A DNA stretch of 64,000 nt from Paenibacillus sp. YYML68 (GCF_027923405.1 NZ_BQYI01000001.1:1838501-1902500); one strand, 5' to 3'; positions 16,885-25,422 are shown, numbered from the stretch's first letter. The notes: generated from the letters alone by a model not told the origin. Made by a program: numbers and translations.

Positions 16885-17400
16885 CTATAGCTGGCGGGAT
16901 TCACGGATCAGGCGGAATACGTCGATCGATTGATCCGTCTTCTCCTCGAATAGATCGCCCTGCTTAACATGATCGATGTATAGGATTCCGTCCAGATGGT
17001 CGATCTCATGCTGCATGCATATGGCCGTGAAGCCTTCGGCCTCCAGCACGGTTTCCTCACCGTTACGGTTCAAGCTGCTTACCTTGATGTACGTAGAGCG
17101 CGTCACGTAGCCGTACACGTTCGGAATCGACAAGCAGCCTTCCGCTCCCTCTTGCGAGCCTTTTCGTTCCACGATGACCGGGTTGATCAGCTCGATCACA
17201 CCGTCCTCGGTGTCGACTACCGCTACCCGCTTCGGTATGCCGATTTGCGGAGCGGCAAGTCCTGCACGTCCGGGCTCCGCATATAGCGTATCCGCCAGAT
17301 CGTTCAGCAGCTTGAGGACGCTGGCGTTCACAGTGCGGATGGGCATGCATCGTTCTCTAAGCACCGGATCGCCGATGCTGCGTATGATTTTCTCAGCCAT
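16885..17400 (-). CDS. def: Peptide deformylase
   Basis: The 171-residue metalloenzyme carries all three family motifs: GLAAPQIG (residues about 47-54), EGCLSIP (metal-binding Cys) and QHEIDHLDG (metal-binding histidines and catalytic Glu). It removes the formyl group from nascent protein N-termini. The start ATG at 17400 follows AGGGTG. It appears monocistronic. Confidence 0.95.
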   Translation of the reverse strand: MAEKIIRSIGDPVLRERCMPIRTVNASVLKLLNDLADTLYAEPGRAGLAAPQIGIPKRVAVVDTEDGVIELINPVIVERKGSQEGAEGCLSIPNVYGYVTRSTYIKVSSLNRNGEETVLEAEGFTAICMQHEIDHLDGILYIDHVKQGDLFEEKTDQSIDVFRLIRESRQL

Positions 17401-17526
17401 ATCGTATCGTTCACCCTATTCATCTATATCTTCTACGTATTCATCATACCTCACCTGCGGCAAAAGGCAACCGTCCCTCCGTAAGCTCAGCGCATGGATG
17501 CGCCTCCGGGTTACTTCGTCGTCCGT

Positions 17527-18606
17527 CTACCGCTTCGTTCCAGAAGCGGGGTCAATGCCGAATTTCGTCTGCCACGATCCGTACGTCGCCTTCGTCACAG
17601 TGGAGGAGCTGGTCTCTGTCAGCTCTAGCCTTGATCGCAGAGCTGCAACAGCCGCGGCAAGGTCCTCTTCCTTCGGCACGACATACGGACTATCCCACCG
17701 TCCATTCAGATGAATGAATTGAATCTGTTCTGGCTTCAGCGATCGGAAGTTCAACAGGAATCGGCGCAGCGTGTCGGCGGGAATATCGGTCTGAACGTTG
17801 CGTCCTGCGATCTCGAGCACTCCGCCCAATTGCGTAATACCACTAAGCGAGGTCATCTTCTGGAGCAGCTTGTCAAGCACGACCTGCTGACGTTCATTAC
17901 GGGCGGTATCGGACGATTCGGCTGTGCCTCGGTTCGATTTGCGGTAGCGCAGGTAGTCCAGAGCTTGCTTGCCGTCCAGCTTCTGCAAGCCTTGCTTCAG
18001 GTTGATGTTCGTACCGTCAACGGTGTCCACATAGCGCATATCCATGTCGACGTCAACCTCAAGCCCTCCCAGCTCGTCGACTACCTCACGGAAGCCGTCG
18101 AAGTCGATGACAGCCATGTAATTCAAAGGCACGTTGAACATCGTGCTGAACAGCTGCTTCGTCTTCTCGAGAGCTGTGTCTTTATTCTGATTATTATAAT
18201 AGGCATAGTAGTAGTTCGCCTTCTGACTGCTTAATCCGAGCGCCTTCGGCTTGAGCTCCAGATCACGCGGGATGGAGACTACGGTCGCGGATCGGGTCTT
18301 CGGATTCAGACTGACGAGCATGAGCACGTCCGAGTTCATTGAGCCTCCACTGCCGCTTCGGCTGTCGACACCGGCGAGCAGGAAGCTCATCGGCTTCTGC
18401 AGCGCGGCCTCTGCCTGCTTGTCTACAGATGTTGCCTGCGCCTTGCTTCCGGAAGACATCAGCTCAAGCGCATGGTCAACTTTATATATTCCATATCCGG
18501 CGAATGCAATGGCTCCACCGGAGACGATGGCGAGTGCGAGCAAGGAGTGGCGCAATCCTTTGGATCGTTTCGGCTTTGTTTTTTTTTGTTTACGCGGCGG
18601 CAGCAT
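17527..18606 (-). CDS. LytR-CpsA-Psr (LCP) family cell-wall ligase
   Basis: The 359-residue type II membrane protein has a basic cytosolic tail, one membrane span (about residues 20-40) and an extracellular LCP domain. LCP landmarks are FLLAGVDSR, SDVLMLVSLNP, VSIPRDLEL, GLEVDVD and YLRYRKSN with the conserved arginines. LCP enzymes attach teichoic acids or capsule to peptidoglycan from lipid carriers. Start ATG 18606 was chosen because GGGAGG lies 6 bases before it; ATG 18624 lacks this. Confidence 0.9.
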   Translation of the reverse strand: MLPPRKQKKTKPKRSKGLRHSLLALAIVSGGAIAFAGYGIYKVDHALELMSSGSKAQATSVDKQAEAALQKPMSFLLAGVDSRSGSGGSMNSDVLMLVSLNPKTRSATVVSIPRDLELKPKALGLSSQKANYYYAYYNNQNKDTALEKTKQLFSTMFNVPLNYMAVIDFDGFREVVDELGGLEVDVDMDMRYVDTVDGTNINLKQGLQKLDGKQALDYLRYRKSNRGTAESSDTARNERQQVVLDKLLQKMTSLSGITQLGGVLEIAGRNVQTDIPADTLRRFLLNFRSLKPEQIQFIHLNGRWDSPYVVPKEEDLAAAVAALRSRLELTETSSSTVTKATYGSWQTKFGIDPASGTKR

Positions 18607-18827
18607 ATCGTTCCTCCCGTACAAGTTGTCGAATAGCGTCTTATCTTTAGACGTTAATTGTAAGTAAAAAGTTTTAAGTTTGTAAAGAAAATAATTCCTT
18701 TCGAAGCGAAAAATTTTAGGTGAAGAAATTTTGCGAAAACTGTGTCAAACCGAGACGGTCCGACTTATACTGTACTATCTCATAGGCATTCGTCTAGAGG
18801 CTTGAGGAAGCAACGGAGGTGATACCG

Positions 18828-19271
18828 ATGTGGTGGCAATGGGGGCTGGCGGTCTGTATGATCGCCTTCATAGCAGTAGCGGTAAGTGTAATCCGGTTTC
18901 TGTTCCATGCGCAGTCTGCGATGAAACGTACCGAGACGTCGCTTCTAGCACTTCAGCACGATGCGCATCGAGCGGTCGCAGAATCCGTCCGGACGCTTGA
19001 GACGTCTGCAGCGATTCTAGGTAATGTGAAGCGGAAGCTGGAAGCGACCGATGCGTGGTTCGAAGCGGCTAGCGAAACAGGTGAAGCTGTCCGCTCCATA
19101 ATCCGCACCGTTGATCAGCTTACGCAGGCAGTGGAAGCGACGGTCACGGACGCCAAGAAGGCAGTGCAGGAACGGCAAGACACGTTCAGTGGAGCGCTGG
19201 AATGCTCAGCAGCGGTGTTCTCTCTCATCTCTCGCATTCAAGCCTCTAGACCTACGAAAACAAAGGAGTGA
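18828..19271 (+). CDS. DUF948 (YtxG-like) membrane protein
   Basis: The 147-residue protein has one N-terminal span (residues about 5-28) and a long helical remainder with heptad-like spacing, as in DUF948 general-stress proteins. ATG 18828 follows GGAGGTG; an apparent GTG at 18819 is inside that binding site. It forms an operon with the YtxH-type gene 7 bases downstream. Exact role unknown. Confidence 0.75.
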   Translation: MWWQWGLAVCMIAFIAVAVSVIRFLFHAQSAMKRTETSLLALQHDAHRAVAESVRTLETSAAILGNVKRKLEATDAWFEAASETGEAVRSIIRTVDQLTQAVEATVTDAKKAVQERQDTFSGALECSAAVFSLISRIQASRPTKTKE

Positions 19272-19278
19272 CTTCACA

Positions 19279-19704
19279 ATGGCAAACGAGAATAACGGTA
19301 AAAAATTCGTCGTCGGTGCAGTCGTCGGTACATTGCTCGGTGCGGTAACAGCTCTCTTGCTAGCACCCAAATCGGGCCGCGAGCTGCGCGCTGATCTAGC
19401 TGAAGGGTACGAGTGCGTCAGCGAGAAGACGCAGCAGGTTGCAGGCGAAGTAGGCGTGAAGACGAAGGAGCTGGCGACGGCGTTGTCTGAGCAATCGAAT
19501 ACAGCTGTTCAAACGATTCGCAGCCAGACGTCAGAATGGGCGGGTAAGGCCAAAGAGCTTGCCCTGCAAGCTCGTGATGAGGTGAAGGCATGGCGTGCAA
19601 GCAAGTCGACAGGCTCCGTTCAGAAGCCAGTAGAACAGGCGCCAGTTGCAGCCACTGCGGTGGAAGAAGAGTCAGGTGAGTCAGTCGAAGCTGAAGCGAA
19701 GTAA
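19279..19704 (+). CDS. YtxH domain protein
   Basis: The 141-residue protein starts with FVVGAVVGTLLGAVTALLLA and then PKSGRELRADL, the YtxH signature of a glycine-zipper-like hydrophobic segment followed by a conserved APKSG. A long helical, Ala/Glu/Gln-rich tail follows. YtxH proteins are stress-related and associate with the membrane. ATG 19279 is preceded by AAAGGAGTG. Confidence 0.85.
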   Translation: MANENNGKKFVVGAVVGTLLGAVTALLLAPKSGRELRADLAEGYECVSEKTQQVAGEVGVKTKELATALSEQSNTAVQTIRSQTSEWAGKAKELALQARDEVKAWRASKSTGSVQKPVEQAPVAATAVEEESGESVEAEAK

Positions 19705-19735
19705 TGAAGCATAGCTTTGCTCGTTAATGAATAAC

Positions 19736-19768
19736 AAGGCGGCATGCTGATGAGCGTGCCGCCTTTAA
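19736..19768. terminator. Terminator between ytxH-like gene and NAGPA gene
   Basis: AAGGCGGCA pairs with TGCCGCCTT around a 12-base loop, between converging genes. Confidence 0.7.
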
Positions 19769-19771
19769 CAT

Positions 19772-20911
19772 TTACCATTTGGATGGATCGATCTTCCTAG
19801 GGTCAAGACCTTCCCATATGTTATCAATATCAGCCTGATCCGGTTCGTCGAAAATAAGCCATGCGGTAGGCAAATAGCGCTCACCGTATTCACTCGAAGG
19901 CTTGTTGACGATCTTGTTATCTACAACCAGCACGGAGGAGGAACCGCCGTCTAGGTTCGCTGCAGTGACGGCTCCGCGTTCAAGGAAGATGCCTTGAATA
20001 TCATATAGCGTCGCACCGATGGAGTGTGGCTGTCTACCGTCAATGACGGCGAACATAATCGTGCCGTCCTCCTTCTGGGCCATGGCGGTGCGGGGAGCGA
20101 TTCCCCAGCCATCGGCTTGATTCTTGATTAAGCCAACGCCGTTCACGATAAACTTGGGAGCGAAGGTGACCGCCTCCTGCACGCCCATCTTCATGAGCTC
20201 GTTCGGCGAATATTTCCCTGCCACCATGCGTCCTTCCTTATCGATACCGACGATATGGTTCGCCGTATTCATGGCGCCGTCGTTGTAGAACAGCTTGCCT
20301 CCCGACATGACAAGTCCGGTCGGCTGGAAGCCGTTGCCCTTCCACTCCGGATCGACGAAGCCTCCTGCATTAACGCCTGCCTTGGCTCCTAGACGCTGAA
20401 CCATGCTGGATACTTTCTCTCCCTTGCCCGCCTTACCGGGAACAGCGATGCGCAGCGACTTCGGGTCGCGAACCGTGAGCAGCTTGCCCTTGAAGTTCGT
20501 CCCGGATATATCCTCGACCTCGATGAGCGGCTTCGGAGCTTCCTTCGTCTGCTTCGGATCCTTCGAGGCTACCTTGACGAGCCCTTCATCCTTCACGCCG
20601 GAATAAATATCGAACTGTGCCCAATATCGGTTCACTCGCTTCTCTAGCTCCTCGCTGCCAATTAAATACTTGGCCCAGTGTCGATGCTGCGTCGTGATCA
20701 GCGTATCCGCCATCATGAAGCGCAGGTCGGTGCCCGGCTTCGTTAAGAAGAACCAGAGCATGAAGAGCATGCCGAAGACGAACAGTACGAATACGGTGTA
20801 CAAAAATAGCGTTAGCGGAACGGAAGATCCACGTTTGCTGGAAGCCTGCTTTCTCCGAACGGGGGCAGAGGTTGTCTGCACACGGGAGGGGCCCGGTATT
20901 CTTGCGGACAT
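19772..20911 (-). CDS. Phosphodiester glycosidase family (NAGPA) extracytoplasmic protein
   Basis: The 379-residue protein has one span near residues 25-50 and an exported C-terminal NAGPA/DUF2233 domain. Family landmarks are GVNAGGF, APRTAMAQK, VIDGRQPHSIGATLYD and AANLDGGSSSVLVV. Members cleave phosphodiester-linked sugars; a cell-wall polymer substrate is likely but unproven. ATG 20911 has GGAGAGG 9 bases upstream; ATG 20929 would add six residues but lacks a site. The short 3' flank 20912-21054 holds no gene. Confidence 0.85.
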   Translation of the reverse strand: MSARIPGPSRVQTTSAPVRRKQASSKRGSSVPLTLFLYTVFVLFVFGMLFMLWFFLTKPGTDLRFMMADTLITTQHRHWAKYLIGSEELEKRVNRYWAQFDIYSGVKDEGLVKVASKDPKQTKEAPKPLIEVEDISGTNFKGKLLTVRDPKSLRIAVPGKAGKGEKVSSMVQRLGAKAGVNAGGFVDPEWKGNGFQPTGLVMSGGKLFYNDGAMNTANHIVGIDKEGRMVAGKYSPNELMKMGVQEAVTFAPKFIVNGVGLIKNQADGWGIAPRTAMAQKEDGTIMFAVIDGRQPHSIGATLYDIQGIFLERGAVTAANLDGGSSSVLVVDNKIVNKPSSEYGERYLPTAWLIFDEPDQADIDNIWEGLDPRKIDPSKW

Positions 20912-21054
20912 GGCTCGAATCCTCTCCATCTCTTGTTAATTTTTGTTAACTTCATCTAACATACTTTGTTATAGACGAAAAAAAAGAGAAAAGGTTGCAT
21001 AATATGCTCCCAATCCCCTTGATTTACTTGACCCTAATAATGTTCGGGCCCTAG

Positions 21055-22863
21055 TTAATTCATATATAGTTGCTTATTCTCCTTGATCATATACTCAAAA
21101 TCATCCGCAGGCATCGGCTTGCTGAACACGTACCCTTGAATTTCGTCGCAGCCTTGTGACAGAAGAAACTGCAGCTGCTCCTGCGTCTCCACGCCTTCAG
21201 CCAATGACTTGATCTTGAGACGATGGCTCATCGCAATCAAGGCTGTAACGATGGCCGCATTATCTTCATCGGATGTAACATCGCGAATGAATGACTGGTC
21301 GATCTTAAGCGTATGGACACGGAAACGTTTCAAGTAGCTTAAGGACGAATAGCCTGTCCCGAAATCGTCAATCGAAATACGCACCCCGAGCAGCTTCAGC
21401 TTATGCATCGTCTCGAGAATATACGGCATGTTGTTCATGGCGATATTCTCGGTAATCTCCAGACAGAGCAGCTCTGGGTGAAGTCCAGACTCGTTCAGAG
21501 CATCTATCACAACATTTACGAAGTTAATTTGGTGAAACTGGATGGCCGATATGTTAACGGAGACGACAAGAGGAGGGGCCCCTTTAGTCTGCCATCGCTT
21601 ATTTTGGATGCATGCTTGACGCAGCACCCAATTGCCGATCGGCACAATTAGTCCGGTTTCCTCCGCGAGCGGAATGAATTCTCCGGGAGATACCATCCCC
21701 CATTCGGGGTGCTGCCACCTTACGAGAGATTCCATACCGAATACGGTACCGTTCTTCAGATCAACGATGGGTTGGTAATGAACTCGAAACTCACCGCGCT
21801 CCAGCGCTTTGCGCAAATGGATTTCCAGGTTCAGTCGATGTAAGGACCGCTTGTTCATGTCCTTATTGTAGTAATGGTATGAATTCCCTCCTTTTTCTTT
21901 GGAACGATACATCGCGATATCCGCGTTCTTGAGCAGCGTCTCGACTTCGCTGCCATCCTGTGGATATAAGCTGATGCCAATGCTTGCCGTTACGAACAGC
22001 TCGTGGTTGTCAATGATGAACGGTTCCTTCAGTAGGTCAGGAATGCCCTTGGCGAATTGAGCAGCCTCATCGACATGGTTCACATTCGTCAACAATATTA
22101 TAAATTCGTCTCCGCCGAAGCGTGCAACGATGTCCTTCTCCTTCACATATACCTGCAGCTTGCGTGCAAGCTTCTGAAGCAAGAGGTCGCCGACATGATG
22201 TCCAAGTGTATCATTGATGACCTTAAAGCGATCGAGGTCAAAGAAGATAACAGCCAGATTACTGCCATTGCGGCTTGCATCTTCGAAGGAGGCGCGCAGC
22301 TTCTCGTCGAATAAGAGACGGTTCGGCAAGTTCGTTAATGCATCGTGATAGGCCATGTGCAAAATTTTATCTTCAGCTCGTTTGCGCTCGTTCACGGCCC
22401 GAATCGTAGCATAAGATCGAAGCAACTGATAGTCGTTCGTTTCGCTGATAATGTTAGAGAATAGCTGTTCATAAGCTTCCGTGCCTGATTCCTCGGTCGT
22501 CATCCGAGCGGTCTTGATAAGCTTCACGGCATTCTCGATATGCTCTTTATGAATGCGGGCAGCTGTTGCCGTCTTGGCTAACTTCTTGTTGTCAGAGCCG
22601 AGATAGAGGAGACCGCGCTTTGTGTCATAATCCTCCACATGATTCATGTTCACAATATTGGAGGTATCAAGCTGACGGAACCCGTCCTCGAATAGCCATT
22701 CTTCTAAGTTGTCGAAAGAGTAGTCGAGGTAGTATTGCTCGGATTTGGTATGGATAATAATTTCACGATCGCGAATTTTATCAATTTTGATAACGTCGCG
22801 AGCGTCAATAATGAGCACCTCAGAGCCTCTCTTGCCGTCTCGAGTAACGGGTATTTTTTGCAT
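21055..22863 (-). CDS. LytTR-GGDEF-EAL protein (cyclic-di-GMP enzyme with N-terminal LytTR domain)
   Basis: The 602-residue protein has three parts. Residues about 12-115 resemble a LytTR DNA-binding domain, with GFRQLD, VNMNH and YDTKRGLLYL. Residues about 165-335 form a GGDEF domain with an intact GGDEF at 250-254; the inhibitory-site position reads KEKD rather than RxxD. Residues about 345-595 form an EAL domain with ESL at 378-380, DDFGTGYSS, KIDQSF, EGVE and QGYVFSKP. Both synthesis and hydrolysis of cyclic-di-GMP are possible. ATG 22863 follows GGAG; the longer TTG start at 22902 lies inside a hairpin. It is last in the agr-like cluster, and no membrane segment or receiver domain is visible. 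A LytTR domain fused to GGDEF-EAL is unusual. Confidence 0.88.
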   Translation of the reverse strand: MQKIPVTRDGKRGSEVLIIDARDVIKIDKIRDREIIIHTKSEQYYLDYSFDNLEEWLFEDGFRQLDTSNIVNMNHVEDYDTKRGLLYLGSDNKKLAKTATAARIHKEHIENAVKLIKTARMTTEESGTEAYEQLFSNIISETNDYQLLRSYATIRAVNERKRAEDKILHMAYHDALTNLPNRLLFDEKLRASFEDASRNGSNLAVIFFDLDRFKVINDTLGHHVGDLLLQKLARKLQVYVKEKDIVARFGGDEFIILLTNVNHVDEAAQFAKGIPDLLKEPFIIDNHELFVTASIGISLYPQDGSEVETLLKNADIAMYRSKEKGGNSYHYYNKDMNKRSLHRLNLEIHLRKALERGEFRVHYQPIVDLKNGTVFGMESLVRWQHPEWGMVSPGEFIPLAEETGLIVPIGNWVLRQACIQNKRWQTKGAPPLVVSVNISAIQFHQINFVNVVIDALNESGLHPELLCLEITENIAMNNMPYILETMHKLKLLGVRISIDDFGTGYSSLSYLKRFRVHTLKIDQSFIRDVTSDEDNAAIVTALIAMSHRLKIKSLAEGVETQEQLQFLLSQGCDEIQGYVFSKPMPADDFEYMIKENKQLYMN

Positions 22864-22892
22864 ACGTTTGTCAGCTCCATGAAAGTGTGATG

Positions 22893-22919
22893 AGGCTGAC
22901 AAGCATAGCTTGTCAGCCT
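22893..22919 (-). terminator. Perfect 12-bp hairpin between agrD-like gene and LytTR-GGDEF-EAL gene
   Basis: AGGCTGACAAGC and GCTTGTCAGCCT pair perfectly around a 3-base loop. No T-run follows on the minus strand, so it may be an attenuator or mRNA-stabilising stem rather than a full terminator. Confidence 0.55.
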
Positions 22920-22965
22920 AGTCATCCTTTATTGAATCGTAGATGTCAGTAATTCCTAGATGTAA

Positions 22966-23088
22966 TTATTTCTTGAGCAGTTCAGTTGGCAATTCAGGGC
23001 GATGAGTCCAGACCGTATTCGTGGTCATGAACATTGTGGCAAGTGCCACTAAAGCTCCATTAGCAAGTACAGCGATCATTTTTTTCAT
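22966..23088 (-). CDS. AgrD-like autoinducer precursor peptide, 40 aa, without Cys or Ser
   Basis: The ATG at 23088 shares one base with the agrB stop (TAATG), and GAGGGGAG inside agrB serves as ribosome binding site. The peptide has a hydrophobic amphipathic N-terminal half (MKKMIAVLANGALVALATMF), a short central segment TTNTVWTH and a charged tail RPELPTELLKK. The tail matches the AgrD-type PE-x-P-x-EL pattern that AgrB recognises. Size, tail and position next to agrB make the assignment strong. Unusually there is no cysteine or serine anywhere; only threonines (18, 22, 23, 25, 28) could form a ring ester. Confidence 0.8.
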   Translation of the reverse strand: MKKMIAVLANGALVALATMFMTTNTVWTHRPELPTELLKK

Positions 23089-23642
23089 TAGTACAATCTC
23101 CCCTCAATATAATCAACAGCCTTTTTCATGAAGGGCGTCGTTAGCAACGCCTGGATTAGGAAGGCTGTTGTCAACACGGGTAACTGAAAATAAAAGTTAC
23201 TGGCAACAATGAGAGCGGATACACATTTAAGCATGGGATAATACTTCGGATCGATCCGGCTCACACTCTTTATATCGGAAGGGGCATAGATCAGGACTAG
23301 AATGAAAGCCACTGTATTCAATAGTACCCCGATAACCGCAAACTCATAAGCTGCATGTGCAGCTGTTAAGAAAATGGTAGCTGAAGTTAAGCAACAAGCT
23401 AATGACGTACGCAGGTGCAAACCACCACTAACTATACGGAGTATGGTATAAGCGAGAATGACGAGCAATGCGTCGGCTATCTTCCCTGTAATCGTAGATA
23501 TTGTCATTACAATGAGTACGGACACAGCCGAATTGATCAGCAGACTCAGTGCGTAGAACAATACGGTTTCGGAAGCAGCATCCGAATTATGCTTGCGAAT
23601 ACTGTGCGTCAGCGATAGAGCTGAGCGATCAATGAAGTTCAT
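23088..23642 (-). CDS. agrB: AgrB-like peptide-processing membrane protease
   Basis: The 184-residue polytopic protein has the AgrB catalytic pair: His76 in SGGLHLRTS and Cys83 (C83-C84) seven residues later, within RIVSGGLHLRTSLACC. AgrB cleaves the C-terminal tail of AgrD and helps form and export the cyclic peptide. It overlaps the upstream sensor by 4 bases (ATGA) and the downstream peptide gene by 1 base. Length fits the family (about 190). The active-site residues appear intact. Confidence 0.9.
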   Translation of the reverse strand: MNFIDRSALSLTHSIRKHNSDAASETVLFYALSLLINSAVSVLIVMTISTITGKIADALLVILAYTILRIVSGGLHLRTSLACCLTSATIFLTAAHAAYEFAVIGVLLNTVAFILVLIYAPSDIKSVSRIDPKYYPMLKCVSALIVASNFYFQLPVLTTAFLIQALLTTPFMKKAVDYIEGRLY

Positions 23643-24334
23643 CGCGCTTTCATCCTTTCGTACTTCTCGTTAATAAGTCTTTTGTTATGTCGGTATGCGA
23701 TAAAGATAGATACAAAAAAACAAGCTCCAAGACCGACTAACACAAATAAATGAACATATGGCTTCTCATTAAATAAGACAGAGTTGATTTGAATGATAGA
23801 TATGATGGCAATGAGCACCGCAGATAAAGCAAAGTTGTACTTCTTAATGCCTTCACGAAGTGTCATCTTGTTCACAATCATCAGAAAGCCAAATTTGCGA
23901 TAACGGATATACATGGTCAGTAAAGATGCCAATGTTGCAGTAGCAACATAGACGATACTCATGTGCAGGTTGCTGGTTGCGACCTCCTCGACAGTTGCGA
24001 GCTGCAATTGAACCACTAAAGTCATAACAGTGTACTCGAGCAGCATGGCAGCCAAGAAGCCGATCACCGTAATGAACAGTGAATAATAGACGGGCAGATT
24101 GAACAATAAAGTGATGAGAATAATTTCAGACACAACCATCGTCGGCATGGCCAACATTCCTAACCCAGCTACTTCTTTTAGGTAAAAAGCAACAGTTTTC
24201 ATGACTAAGGCAATGATTACGAATCTGAAGTAGTTATATTGTAGCGGAAATCGGAAAAGCGAAAACGTGAGTAAGGTCAAAACTAGCAATTCCAAAAACG
24301 AGCAGGTATGTCGAATTATAAGTTCCATCCACAT
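23639..24334 (-). CDS. AgrC-like membrane sensor domain without histidine kinase
   Basis: The 231-residue protein consists of about six or seven membrane segments and ends just after the last one with a basic tail (YRHNKRLINEKYERMKAR). The position upstream of agrB, the segment pattern and the basic exit resemble the N-terminal sensor of AgrC. An AgrC would continue for about 200 residues with a phospho-acceptor helix and ATPase domain; here the gene stops and agrB starts within the same four bases, so this is not a simple frameshift near the end. ATG 24334 follows GGAG. It may be a peptide receptor or inhibitor acting without phosphotransfer. Other multi-span identities are possible. Confidence 0.6.
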   Translation of the reverse strand: MWMELIIRHTCSFLELLVLTLLTFSLFRFPLQYNYFRFVIIALVMKTVAFYLKEVAGLGMLAMPTMVVSEIILITLLFNLPVYYSLFITVIGFLAAMLLEYTVMTLVVQLQLATVEEVATSNLHMSIVYVATATLASLLTMYIRYRKFGFLMIVNKMTLREGIKKYNFALSAVLIAIISIIQINSVLFNEKPYVHLFVLVGLGACFFVSIFIAYRHNKRLINEKYERMKAR

Positions 24335-24542
24335 GTAAAGTAGCTCCGTTCATAAATATTATATATATTTTGTTAAGAAAAAAGCTATAGATATTAGGTA
24401 GCATGTTGGAAAAATACATTCTACACGAGTTGCTATGTATATACGTAGTTTAATACAGAGTAAGCATACATACAAGAGAAATATGTCGAATCATGCAATT
24501 TTATGTTGAAACAATATTTGTGAGATACTATTGGTATCGTTT

Positions 24543-25151
24543 TCATAATTGGAGGGTCATGGCAGCCACGCCAATGATGTTCAGTGCAGCATGCACTAGA
24601 ATAGGCGGCAGAAGGCTTCCCGACTTTCGATACACCCAGCATAGAACTAATCCTACGCCAGCATAGGCGAGAAATAGCTTCACACTAAAATGAGCGAGTG
24701 CAAAGATGATCGATGATAGTATGGCAGACGGCCAGAACGACATCATGCGAATTAAAGAACCGAAAATGATCTTGCGGTAGACCACTTCCTCGATGACAGG
24801 GCCGAACAAGGCCGCATTAAGCGCCATCATGGGATACTGGGCAAGCAATGTATTGGTCATTGGGCTGCCGGGAACCTTGTACATAAGAAAATAGTTGATG
24901 GCGTGAGCATATATGCCCCATTGAATCGCTGTACGAATGAGGGAGAGGTTATCCTGACTGCGCAGAATGGCATTCCAGTCCGTTAGACGAAGCTCATCTT
25001 GATACAGATAGTAAGCTCCAGCCAGGAATACGAGAGGGAGGAACGTTATTGTATAAGGATTTAGGAAGAACAGGATCGGTCCTGGGCCTGCTGTCAGCAC
25101 GAAGAGCACGACGAGGGCCGGCTGCCTGTAGGAGATCAGCTTGTTGTTCAT
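24543..25151 (-). CDS. CPBP family intramembrane metalloprotease
   Basis: The 202-residue membrane protein has the three CPBP (CAAX protease/bacteriocin-processing) motifs: EEVVYR at 121-126, H154 in ALAHFS and H187...N191 in VHAALN. These glutamates and histidines form the active site. In Staphylococcus aureus the CPBP protease MroQ acts in the agr pathway, so a role in maturing the adjacent AgrD-like peptide is a reasonable inference. It is 208 bases upstream of the sensor gene, on the same strand. Confidence 0.85.
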   Translation of the reverse strand: MNNKLISYRQPALVVLFVLTAGPGPILFFLNPYTITFLPLVFLAGAYYLYQDELRLTDWNAILRSQDNLSLIRTAIQWGIYAHAINYFLMYKVPGSPMTNTLLAQYPMMALNAALFGPVIEEVVYRKIIFGSLIRMMSFWPSAILSSIIFALAHFSVKLFLAYAGVGLVLCWVYRKSGSLLPPILVHAALNIIGVAAMTLQL

Positions 25152-25422
25152 AGTGCTCCTTCTGCATAGAAATGTAATCGTTATATACGATCAGGGCTCT
25201 ATCATTGTTCTATATTCATCGCTCATGAGATATGGATAATGATAAGCCCGCCGTATAGTAGCTTACAACGAATAGAAGTGAGGAGTTCAATACTTATTGA
25301 GGGCCGATCTAATCCACATTTCATGCTGTTGAATCCCATATTCCATTCGGCTGAGGATAAGCACATGAGGTATGAATGTTGAAATGAAAAAGGATTCGCA
25401 CACCATGTAAGCAGAATACGTC

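Noticed and set aside
22704-22925. Alternative frame across the start of the LytTR-GGDEF-EAL gene
   Set aside because: It shares the GGAG region but its sequence is low in similarity to any protein, and the main frame is clearly coding.
25287-25406. Minus-strand 39-residue ORF between the XRE-LytTR and CPBP genes
   Set aside because: The product (with EYGIQQHEMWIRSALNKY) looks somewhat protein-like, but there is no ribosome binding site and no family match. I could not exclude a gene fragment.
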